NCBI RefSeq assembly: GCF_014251335.1 | Contig: NZ_CP059186.1 | Coordinates: 498,289 to 562,288, forward strand | Length of the DNA: 64,000 nucleotides | Direction: 5' to 3' | Source: Blattabacterium cuenoti | Lineage (GTDB): Bacteria > Bacteroidota > Bacteroidia > Flavobacteriales > Blattabacteriaceae | In this document: one piece after another, positions 52,741 to 60,331 of the stretch | How the letters are laid out: each line of letters opens with the position of its first letter | Position numbering within the stretch: the first letter of the stretch is position 1 | The notes under the pieces: model-generated | Databases searched by the model: none | What the model was told of the DNA's origin: nothing | The model's input: only the letters and a program-made list of their open reading frames with translations | Program-made: the position numbers and the translations under genes

Positions 52741-55485
52741 ATGCGTGTAAGAAACTTTTTTACAATTTTTGTAACCATAATACTGACTACAATTTGTTTA
52801 TATTACATATCATCTATTATTATAAATAAAAAAAATAATAAAAAAATCCTAAATCTAGGATTAGATTTAAAAGGAGGAATAAGTATGATTTTAGATATTT
52901 CTGAAAAAGATTTATTAAAAAAATTTTCTGATAATTCTAAAAATTTTATTTTTCTAAAAGCATTAGAAAATGCAGATAAGAAAAAAAAAGAAAAACCAAA
53001 CGAAGATTATTTATCCTTATTCATCAATTCCTTTAATCAAGAGACTAATAATAATAAATTAGATATCAGTTTATCTTCTCAAAATTTATTTGGAAATAAA
53101 TCGAATTTCGAAGAAATTGATCCTAATAGTTCTAATTCAGAAGTAAAAAAAATTTTAAGAAAAAAAATAGAATCATCTATAATTTCCATTCAAAACATTT
53201 TGAGATCCAGAATAGATAAATTTGGAATCATTCAACCCAATATTCAAAGAATCAAAAATTCTAATCGAATTTTAATAGAATTATCTGGAATAAAAAATAT
53301 AAATAGAATAAAAAACATTCTAGAAAAAAAAGCGGAATTACATTTTTTTGAAACTTATGATATTCAAGAAATTATTTCATATTTCAATATAATAAATAAA
53401 TTCTATGATAAAAAATATTCTAAAATAAAAAAACATTTTATAGATATTTTGAATATTCCGCTTATTAAAGCTTCAAATACAGTTGGATTAGTTCACATAA
53501 ACCATAAAAAAATTATTTCTGATTTTCTAAATTCTTCGGAAGCTAGAAATTTTTTACCATATCATTTACATGATGTAAAATTTTTATGGGGATATAAAAA
53601 ATTGGATAATTTTTTTCAATTATTTGCTGTAAAAATAAATAATGAAAATACATATGATTCTTTAAATGGAGATATGGTCACTCATGTTTATAAATCTTTT
53701 AGTCCTTTAAATGAAATATCTATAAATATAAAAATGAATCAAGAAGGAACTAAAAAATGGAAAATATTTACAGAAAAAAATATGGGAAAAAGTATAGCAA
53801 TAGTACTTGATAATTTAGTATATGCTGTTCCTGTAGTAAAATCAATTATTCCAAATGGAATGTCTCAAATATATGGAAATTTTTCAATACAAGAATCTAA
53901 TGATTTAATAAATGTGTTAAATACAGGAGAATTACCTACTTCTGTGAAAATTATTCAAACTGATATTATAGGTCCTTATTTAGGAAAAGAATCTATTCGA
54001 AAAGGAATCATATCTTTTTTAATCGCCTTATTTTTTATATTCACTTGGATGTTCTTTTACTATTCAATTCCAGGATTATATGCTGATATTGTCCTTTTTT
54101 TTAATATAATATTTATTTTTGGAATTCTCATTTCTATGAATGCTGTATTGACTTTTCCTGGTATTGCGGGTATTATACTAACATTAGCAATGTCTATGGA
54201 TGCTAATATTTTGATTTATGAAAAAATTAAAGAAAATATAAAAAAGAAAATTTATATATTGACGTCTATTCATAATTCTTACACATTACATGGTGCTTTG
54301 TCTTCTATTATAGATGGACAAATTACTACTTTATTATGTGGAATCATTTTATTTTATTTTGGAGTAGGACCAATACGAGGATTTGCTACAACCTTAATTA
54401 TTGGAATTATGATATCTATGTTTACTTCTATTTGTTTAGGAAGATTGTTTTTAGAATATCATTTAAAAAAATATAAAAAAATTTCTTTTAGAAAAAAGAT
54501 GTCAATTTTTGTTTTGAATAAAATTAAAAATATGCAATATGATTTTTTATCTAGAAGAAAATGGGTTTACATGATTTCTTGTATTCTTATAATTGTTAGT
54601 ATACTATCTTTTTTCTTAAAAGGATTCAATATGGGGTTAGATTTTGTTGGAGGTCGTTCTTACGTAATTCTTTTTGATCGAAAGATGGTTCCTGAAAAAA
54701 TTTCAAAAATACTGTCAAAAACATTTATAGAAAATGGAAAACCTTCTTTTCCTAGGGTCCAAACATTTGGAGATAAAAATCAACTTAAAATAGTCACAAA
54801 ATATAAAATATGGGAAGAAAATAATAAAGTAGACGAAATCATTTTGAAAAAAATATTTTCAGCTCTAAAAATATTTTTTCCTATAAATTTTGAGGATTTT
54901 AGAAAAATAAAAAAAAATAAATCATTAGGTATTTTATCTATTGAAAAAGTAGGACCTACAGTAGCTGTAGATATGACTCATAAAGCTTTTCTTTCTATTA
55001 TTCTCTCTTTAATAGGTATTTTTACATACATATTTATAAGATTTAAAAAATGGGAATTTGGATTAGGTGCAATTATCTCTTTAATTCATGATTCAATTAT
55101 TGTACTTGGAGTATTTTCATTTTTTCACGAAAAATTTTCTATTCTAGAAATAGATCAAACTTTTATAGCTGCATTATTAACGATAATAGGTTATTCTATT
55201 AATGATACCGTAATAGTTTATGATAAAATTAGACAAATTTCAAAAAAAACATCATTTATGATGAAAGAAACCATAAATAAAGGAATATATAGTTCTATGA
55301 GTAGAACTATAAATACTTCTTTTATCACTTTATTAGTAATTTTGATTATATTTTCATTTGGAGGAAAAATTCTTCATAGTTTTATGTTGGCTTTATTTAT
55401 TGGAATTAGTGTGGGGACTTATTCCTCTATATTTATAGCCCCATCTATAGTATATGATTTTTGTAAAAAAGATATAAAAAAATGA
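52741..55485 (+). CDS. secDF: Fused protein translocase subunit SecDF
   Basis: A 914-residue fusion of SecD and SecF that uses proton flow to pull exported proteins from SecYEG. The SecD half starts with one helix and NLGLDLKGGISMIL (38-51), has a large periplasmic region (about 55-410) and then helices with LTLAMSMDANILIYEKIKE. The SecF half begins near residue 620 with MGLDFVGGRSYVI and ends with GYSINDTVIVYDKIR. The fusion is standard in Bacteroidetes; the protein is somewhat shorter than in free-living relatives. It overlaps tatA by 4 nt. Confidence 0.95.
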   Translation: MRVRNFFTIFVTIILTTICLYYISSIIINKKNNKKILNLGLDLKGGISMILDISEKDLLKKFSDNSKNFIFLKALENADKKKKEKPNEDYLSLFINSFNQETNNNKLDISLSSQNLFGNKSNFEEIDPNSSNSEVKKILRKKIESSIISIQNILRSRIDKFGIIQPNIQRIKNSNRILIELSGIKNINRIKNILEKKAELHFFETYDIQEIISYFNIINKFYDKKYSKIKKHFIDILNIPLIKASNTVGLVHINHKKIISDFLNSSEARNFLPYHLHDVKFLWGYKKLDNFFQLFAVKINNENTYDSLNGDMVTHVYKSFSPLNEISINIKMNQEGTKKWKIFTEKNMGKSIAIVLDNLVYAVPVVKSIIPNGMSQIYGNFSIQESNDLINVLNTGELPTSVKIIQTDIIGPYLGKESIRKGIISFLIALFFIFTWMFFYYSIPGLYADIVLFFNIIFIFGILISMNAVLTFPGIAGIILTLAMSMDANILIYEKIKENIKKKIYILTSIHNSYTLHGALSSIIDGQITTLLCGIILFYFGVGPIRGFATTLIIGIMISMFTSICLGRLFLEYHLKKYKKISFRKKMSIFVLNKIKNMQYDFLSRRKWVYMISCILIIVSILSFFLKGFNMGLDFVGGRSYVILFDRKMVPEKISKILSKTFIENGKPSFPRVQTFGDKNQLKIVTKYKIWEENNKVDEIILKKIFSALKIFFPINFEDFRKIKKNKSLGILSIEKVGPTVAVDMTHKAFLSIILSLIGIFTYIFIRFKKWEFGLGAIISLIHDSIIVLGVFSFFHEKFSILEIDQTFIAALLTIIGYSINDTVIVYDKIRQISKKTSFMMKETINKGIYSSMSRTINTSFITLLVILIIFSFGGKILHSFMLALFIGISVGTYSSIFIAPSIVYDFCKKDIKK

Positions 55486-55745
55486 AAAATTTTTTATTTA
55501 TTAGTATAGAAGAAAGTGTTTTTATCATTTTTATAGCTATACTTATTTTCGGACCTAAAAAAATACCAGAAATAGCTCGTGGATTAGGAGAAGGAATACG
55601 ATATTTAAAAAATGCCAAAACAAAAATTAAAAATGATATTATTAAAAATAATATTGATCAAACTGTAAAAAAAAAAATTTCTAATCATCAAAGTAAAACA
55701 GAAAAAAAATACATACCTCCTTATTCTATAAAACGAAATAATTAA
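55482..55745 (+). CDS. tatA: Sec-independent translocase subunit TatA/TatB-like
   Basis: An 87-residue protein with a short N-terminal membrane helix (about 6-23) and the TatA hinge FGPKKIPEIARGLGEGIRY, then an amphipathic, charged tail. The FGP hinge and length fit TatA better than TatB. TatA forms the pore for folded twin-arginine substrates and needs TatC, which is not in this window. It starts in the last codons of secDF (4-nt overlap) and ends 4 nt into the convergent PpiD-like gene. Confidence 0.88.
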   Translation: MKNFLFISIEESVFIIFIAILIFGPKKIPEIARGLGEGIRYLKNAKTKIKNDIIKNNIDQTVKKKISNHQSKTEKKYIPPYSIKRNN

Positions 55746-55757
55746 ATATTATTTTTT
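55736..55757. terminator. Hairpin with T run at the tatA/ppiD junction
   Basis: AAATAAT (55736-55742), loop TAAAT, ATTATTT (55748-55754), then TTT form an AT-only stem with a T tail on the plus strand. It spans the stops of both convergent genes. As an intrinsic terminator it would serve secDF-tatA; the stem has no G-C pairs, so strength is doubtful. Confidence 0.4.
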
Positions 55758-57874
55758 CTATAATCTTTGATATTAGATTTTTTAATTAATACATTTCCTA
55801 TTTTTTCTAAAATATTTTTTCTTAAGTTAGCATTTAAAGATTCTATTTCAGAAGAAAAATAAGAAAGTTTTTTAGATGTATTGAAACGTTTTAATGTTCT
55901 TATAAAAAAAACTCCCTTTTCTCCTAATATTGGTTTAGAAGTCTCATATAATTTTGAAGAAAAAGCGTACCCTATCACTTTAGGTTCTTTATGATTTTGA
56001 ATTATAGACTGATAAAAATTGACTCTATAAGATTTATTAATTTTTTTAGAAAAAAAAGAAGCTATTTTTTCTAAACTTATATGTTTATTTTTCATTATAT
56101 TATATAAATAACGATCTATTTTTTTATTAATAAGGAAAGGTGTTATATTATTTTTTATTTCTTCAATGGGGTATCCTTTTCTTTGAATTTTAGATAAAAA
56201 AACCATAATATAATCTTTATTAGAAGTGGTAAAAATTTTGATATCCCCCTCTTTTCTTTTTTTTTCATAAGACCAATTGATGACTTCTTGATCTAATTCA
56301 GTATTCAAATCATGAATCTTCCATTGATAATCTTTTATTTCTCTTAAAAAAATAGTTTCATATTTTTTTTGTCTTGCATTATTAATAAATGTATTAAGAC
56401 TTGAGTTTTTATTGTCTTTCATAAATTTAATAATTCTTTGATAAAGAATATCTTCTGTTTTTTTTGATGGAGTCAGTGTTTTTATTATTATAGCAAATTG
56501 ATAAGCAGGTTTGATATTTTTTATGTCGTCTATTCTAATAATATGATATCCAAATTTAGTTTCCGTTAAACCTATTCTCCCTTTTTTATTTTTTAAAGAA
56601 AAAAAATCAAATGAACCCTTTCCCTTAAATGCTTCATTTCTTTCTTCATATTTCATCCATCCTAAATTTCCTTTATTTTTTTTTGCATTTACAATATCAT
56701 CGGATTTTTCCAAAACTAAAGAATCGAACTGATCAGGATTTTTTACAACAAAATCATATATTTTTTTCGCTATTTTTTCAGCTTTTTTTTTAGTTCTATT
56801 ATTGTAAAATCGTGTAGCTTGTTTATGAGAAATCAATATATGACTGGATAAAACGGAATTATACACCATTTTTTTTCCAATAAGTTTAGCCATAATATAA
56901 ATATTGTTATCTTTAAAAGGTCCAAGCATACTACCTACTTTGTCTTTTTTTTCCAAAAAATGTTTCAAAACAGGAGGTAAATTATCTTTCAAATAAAAAT
57001 TTGAATCAAAAGGTTTTTCAGATTGATTTGAAACGATTATAGAATTATGATTAGAAAATTTAAATTTTTGAAACAATTTTTTTATTTTAAAATCCATATT
57101 TTTTTCATCATCTAATGATGGATGAGAACGAGAAATCACAAAACTTAGATTTCTTAAATTTTCTTTTTTGTAAAGAAATTTATTTTTTTTAATAAAATCA
57201 TAAATATCATAACTTTTGATTCTATGATATTTTTTTTCTATATCCGAATAAGGAATGAAAACATAATCAATTATGGAAAATAAATTTTTATCTCTATAAC
57301 TTAATTGAGCTTCTATTAAAGATGTATTTAAACCATACATCAACATTTCTACATATTTTTTTGCAGCAATTCTTTTTGGTATATTATTTTTTTCATATAA
57401 CCAAATATTTTTTTCTGCTTCTATTTGAGGCGTTAAACTTGAAGGTAATTTTTCCAAATTATTTAAATACAATCTAAATTTATTCATGTCCATTTTTCCT
57501 TTCTCATTTTGAAAATCAATAATATTACTATATATAGATTGCTTTTCTATTGCTTTCCAAAAATCTTTTTTTGTACTTTGAATTCCTAATTTTTTAGCTT
57601 GTTGATTCAGTACTCTTTCATGAACTAATAGTTTCCAAGCATCATTTTTCAAATAATAATCAGGTTCATCTTCACGAAATTGTTTCAAAAATTGAAAAGA
57701 ATCAAGATATTCTTTTAAAGAAATGTTCTCTCCATTTATCTTTCCAATAACAGTGGAATTTTCAGTAAAAAATTTCAGCAGGATATTAGGATCTAATATA
57801 AAAAACAGCAAAGAAATGCTTATAAAAAAGAAAACTAACCATGTATTTTTTCTTATTTTATCTAAAAAACTCAT
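55742..57874 (-). CDS. PpiD/SurA-like periplasmic peptidyl-prolyl isomerase
   Basis: A 710-residue protein with one N-terminal membrane anchor (about 11-31), a SurA_N-type chaperone region (about 35-230), a parvulin domain near residues 345-455 (SHILISHKQATRF and GLTETKFGYHIIRID) and a long C-terminal chaperone part. It is built like PpiD, which helps proteins leaving SecYEG to fold, and it sits tail-to-tail with secDF-tatA. It starts 1 nt after the CNNM/CorC gene on the same strand. In Bacteroidetes this follows lptC and a hemolysin-like gene, as here. Confidence 0.9.
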   Translation of the reverse strand: MSFLDKIRKNTWLVFFFISISLLFFILDPNILLKFFTENSTVIGKINGENISLKEYLDSFQFLKQFREDEPDYYLKNDAWKLLVHERVLNQQAKKLGIQSTKKDFWKAIEKQSIYSNIIDFQNEKGKMDMNKFRLYLNNLEKLPSSLTPQIEAEKNIWLYEKNNIPKRIAAKKYVEMLMYGLNTSLIEAQLSYRDKNLFSIIDYVFIPYSDIEKKYHRIKSYDIYDFIKKNKFLYKKENLRNLSFVISRSHPSLDDEKNMDFKIKKLFQKFKFSNHNSIIVSNQSEKPFDSNFYLKDNLPPVLKHFLEKKDKVGSMLGPFKDNNIYIMAKLIGKKMVYNSVLSSHILISHKQATRFYNNRTKKKAEKIAKKIYDFVVKNPDQFDSLVLEKSDDIVNAKKNKGNLGWMKYEERNEAFKGKGSFDFFSLKNKKGRIGLTETKFGYHIIRIDDIKNIKPAYQFAIIIKTLTPSKKTEDILYQRIIKFMKDNKNSSLNTFINNARQKKYETIFLREIKDYQWKIHDLNTELDQEVINWSYEKKRKEGDIKIFTTSNKDYIMVFLSKIQRKGYPIEEIKNNITPFLINKKIDRYLYNIMKNKHISLEKIASFFSKKINKSYRVNFYQSIIQNHKEPKVIGYAFSSKLYETSKPILGEKGVFFIRTLKRFNTSKKLSYFSSEIESLNANLRKNILEKIGNVLIKKSNIKDYRKNNI

Positions 57875-57875
57875 T

Positions 57876-59171
57876 TTAAACTTTTTTTTTAAGAAAAACT
57901 TCTTCTATTTTATTTTTAGATACTTTTTTAATTTCTATATCAAAATTTTTATTGATAATAATTTTATCTCCATTTTTTGGAATATCTCCTGTATAAGTAA
58001 CTATTAAACCTCCTAAAGTTTCATATTTATCAGATTGAGGAAGATCTAAGTTATATTTAGCATTGATAAAATCAATTTCTAAACGTGCAGAAAATAAAAA
58101 TTCACAATCATTTAATTTATTATCAAGTAATAAATTTTCATCGTGTTCGTCCTTGATATCTCCAATAAATTCTTCTAAAATGTCTTCCATAGTTATCATT
58201 CCTGCAGTTCCTCCATACTCATCTAATACTATAGCAATACTTCTTTTTTTTTTAATTAAAAGATCCATAATTTCTCTAACAGGAGTAGTTACATAAACTA
58301 ATTCTACTGATCTAATTATAGATTCAATATTTTTAGGTTTTTTAAATAATTCTAAATAATGAATATAACCAATAATGTTATCTATATTATTTTTATAAAT
58401 AACTATTTTAGATAAGCCACTTTCAGTAAAAATATTTCGAATATTATCTATAGAAGAAAATATGAGATTTGAAGAAACTATTTCTTTTCTAGGAAGCATA
58501 CATTCTCGTGCTTTTTTTTCAGAAAAATCCAGAGCTTTATGAAAAATTTCAATTTCAGATTCTACAAACTCTTTTCCCTTGATATTTTTTTCTATATTTT
58601 CTGATAAAAAATAAACTAAATCTTCTTTATCAAAAATCTTCTTTTTATTATTTTCTTTTTCTCCTAAAATTTTTAAAAAAACATTAGAAATACAAATAAT
58701 GGAGTTTGTAACAGGAGAAAATATTTTATATATTACATATACAGGAACTATGAATAAACTTAACAATTCATTTGAATACACACTAAATATTATTTTTGGA
58801 ATAAATTCTCCAATAATTAGAATAACAGTAGCAGAAAAAACTGTTTCTAAAAAAATTATCCATAAAGAATTATCTAAAAATCCTTTTGGAAAAATAGATA
58901 AAAATAATTTTCCCATATAAATACCATATATAACTAAAGATATGGTATTTCCAATTACCATTGTAGTGATGAATTTTTTAGAATTATTAATGCTTTTTGA
59001 AAGAAGTTTAGAATGAAAAGAGCCTTTTTTATTTTCTTTTTCTAATTCTATTTGAAATAAACTGGAAGAAATCAATGCCATTTCCATTCCAGAAAAAAAA
59101 GCAGATACAAGTATAGTGATAAAAACTATACTAATGTGAAAAATTATATTATTTAATAGGCAAAGTTCCAC
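57876..59171 (-). CDS. CNNM/CBS/CorC-domain (HlyC/CorC family) membrane protein
   Basis: A 431-residue protein. A DUF21/CNNM membrane domain with about four helices (residues 10-160; SAFFSGMEMALISSS) precedes a CBS pair (about 205-330, with VLDEYGGTAGMITMEDILEEFIGDI) and a C-terminal CorC_HlyC domain (about 345-425). Relatives move or sense Mg2+/Co2+; the hemolysin name is historical. GldE of gliding bacteria is similar, but no gliding genes are here. The start is GTG at 59171, inside the last codons of lptC (23-nt overlap). Confidence 0.88.
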   Translation of the reverse strand: MELCLLNNIIFHISIVFITILVSAFFSGMEMALISSSLFQIELEKENKKGSFHSKLLSKSINNSKKFITTMVIGNTISLVIYGIYMGKLFLSIFPKGFLDNSLWIIFLETVFSATVILIIGEFIPKIIFSVYSNELLSLFIVPVYVIYKIFSPVTNSIICISNVFLKILGEKENNKKKIFDKEDLVYFLSENIEKNIKGKEFVESEIEIFHKALDFSEKKARECMLPRKEIVSSNLIFSSIDNIRNIFTESGLSKIVIYKNNIDNIIGYIHYLELFKKPKNIESIIRSVELVYVTTPVREIMDLLIKKKRSIAIVLDEYGGTAGMITMEDILEEFIGDIKDEHDENLLLDNKLNDCEFLFSARLEIDFINAKYNLDLPQSDKYETLGGLIVTYTGDIPKNGDKIIINKNFDIEIKKVSKNKIEEVFLKKKV

Positions 59172-59685
59172 TAATGTTTTTTAATCTAATTTCTTTTAAA
59201 TCTTCAGAAGCTTCTATTCCATTTTTTGCATGTAGTCTGATCCTATCTGAATTAGATATTATTGTTGTATATTTTTTATTAAATATTTTTTTATTCTTTC
59301 TGTCCCAGAAAATCTCATCAGTTTTCAAAAAATATCCTTTAGGACTCATAATTTTTATATTTCCTTTAATATGATAGAATATTTTATCAATTGATTTTAC
59401 CCAATCAGCGCTAATATAAGTATATTTATTAGTATTTTGATCATAAATAAATAAATTTAAACCATTTGGAAATAAAGTATAAAAAGCATATTCTTTAATA
59501 ATGGGAGAATAAATAACAAATTTTAAGAATCCTTTTTCTTTATAGAAAAGACTTGTTTTAATAAAAATATTTTTAGGGATTTTTTTTCTATTTTTTTTTA
59601 TTAAAGTCTCTCTATTTATACAGGAAAATAAAAATAGAAGAACAAAAAATGATAAAAAGATATGATAATAAAATTTATTACTAAT
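59149..59685 (-). CDS. lptC: LptC-like LPS export lipoprotein, non-ATG start (ATT or ATA)
   Basis: The frame is open without interruption from a stop at 59707-59709 down to TAA at 59149. The N-terminus reads SNKFYYHIFLSFFVLLLFLFSC, a lipoprotein signal with lipobox LFSC and Cys22. Downstream come short beta-strand repeats typical of LptC (GLNLFIYDQNTNKY, KGYFLKTDEIFWDRKNKKI, ASEDLKEIRLKNISG). There is no ATG, GTG or TTG before the signal peptide, so an ATT at 59683-59685 or ATA at 59686-59688 must serve, giving 178 or 179 residues. A start at the first ATG (59349) would lose the signal and half the domain. The order lptC-CNNM-PpiD is a Bacteroidetes pattern. Confidence 0.78.
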   Translation of the reverse strand: MSNKFYYHIFLSFFVLLFLFSCINRETLIKKNRKKIPKNIFIKTSLFYKEKGFLKFVIYSPIIKEYAFYTLFPNGLNLFIYDQNTNKYTYISADWVKSIDKIFYHIKGNIKIMSPKGYFLKTDEIFWDRKNKKIFNKKYTTIISNSDRIRLHAKNGIEASEDLKEIRLKNISGTLPIK

Positions 59686-59695
59686 TATTTTATTG

Positions 59696-59703
59696 TATTT
59701 TTG
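59696..59703 (+). promoter_or_regulatory. -7 element upstream of tRNA-Phe
   Basis: TATTTTTG matches TAnnTTTG and ends 13 nt before the mature tRNA 5' end. No TTTG -33 box is visible. A second TATTTTTG (59710-59717) overlaps the first tRNA base and is too close to be used. The element overlaps the region just upstream of the divergent lptC start. Confidence 0.4.
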
Positions 59704-59716
59704 TTTTTATATTTTT

Positions 59717-59789
59717 GGTATCTTAGCTCAGTTGGTAGAGCAAAGGACTGAAAATCCTTGTGTCCCCGGTTCGATTCCGGGAGATACCA
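59717..59789 (+). tRNA. tRNA-Phe (anticodon GAA)
   Basis: A full 73-nt cloverleaf: acceptor GGTATCT/AGATACC, D stem GCTC/GAGC, anticodon stem AAGGA/TCCTT around loop CTGAAAA, T stem CCCGG/CCGGG around TTCGATT, discriminator A. All stems pair perfectly. CCA is not encoded. It lies between the divergent lptC start and the end of leftward ompH. Confidence 0.96.
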
Positions 59790-59796
59790 CTTACTT

Positions 59797-60306
59797 TTAT
59801 TTTATTCCTAATTCTCTTTTAACTGCTTCAGTAATATCCTCTCCTTTATTTACTAAAACTCCTTTTCCAGGACTGCAATCATCAACTCTTATAATATTTT
59901 TGTCTTTATCTATTACTTTATGTATAGCGTTCTCGATTTTCTTATATATAGGATTTAATAATTTATTTTGTTTTTTAGTTAAATCATCTGCAGCCGTTTT
60001 TTGATAAGCATGGGCTCTTGACTGTAATATTTCTAATTCTTTTTTAAGAACTGGATTTTTATTTTTTTGAAATCTTTCTGCTTTTTTATGAAATTCTTTT
60101 GCTAATTTATCTAATATATTTTCATGGATTTTACTCATTCTATCCAATTCTTTTTGAGCAGTCGAAAATTCTGGCATTTTTTCTATCAGAGCCATACTAT
60201 TAAGACAAACTATTTTTTTATGACATTCCTTATAATCCTTAGAATATGAATGATATCCGAATAAAAATAAAAATAATAAAAAATAGAAAATTATATTTTT
60301 TCTCAT
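59797..60306 (-). CDS. OmpH/Skp family periplasmic chaperone
   Basis: A 169-residue exported protein. A signal peptide (MRKNIIFYFLLFLFLFGYHSYS) precedes a small beta part (KIVCLNSMALIEKMPEFSTAQKEL) and a long coiled coil (about 55-125), then a return segment containing the ICxxD-like IIRVDDCSPGKGVLV. Skp trimers hold unfolded outer-membrane proteins in their coiled-coil cavity and hand them to BamA, which is encoded just upstream (25 nt). Many Bacteroidetes have two tandem ompH copies after bamA; only one is here. Confidence 0.92.
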   Translation of the reverse strand: MRKNIIFYFLLFLFLFGYHSYSKDYKECHKKIVCLNSMALIEKMPEFSTAQKELDRMSKIHENILDKLAKEFHKKAERFQKNKNPVLKKELEILQSRAHAYQKTAADDLTKKQNKLLNPIYKKIENAIHKVIDKDKNIIRVDDCSPGKGVLVNKGEDITEAVKRELGIK

Positions 60307-60331
60307 GTTATTTTTGTGTTTTGTATTTGTA

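Noticed and set aside
57723-58296. Rightward reading frames of 77-94 codons opposite the PpiD-like and CorC genes
   Set aside because: They are antisense to well-conserved domains and are rich in Phe, Ile and Ser as expected from reversed AT-rich coding sequence.
59149-59349. Treating the 66-codon frame starting at ATG 59349 as a separate small gene or as an lptC pseudogene
   Set aside because: The same frame continues upstream without a stop through an LptC-like domain to a complete lipoprotein signal peptide, so the gene is longer and appears intact.
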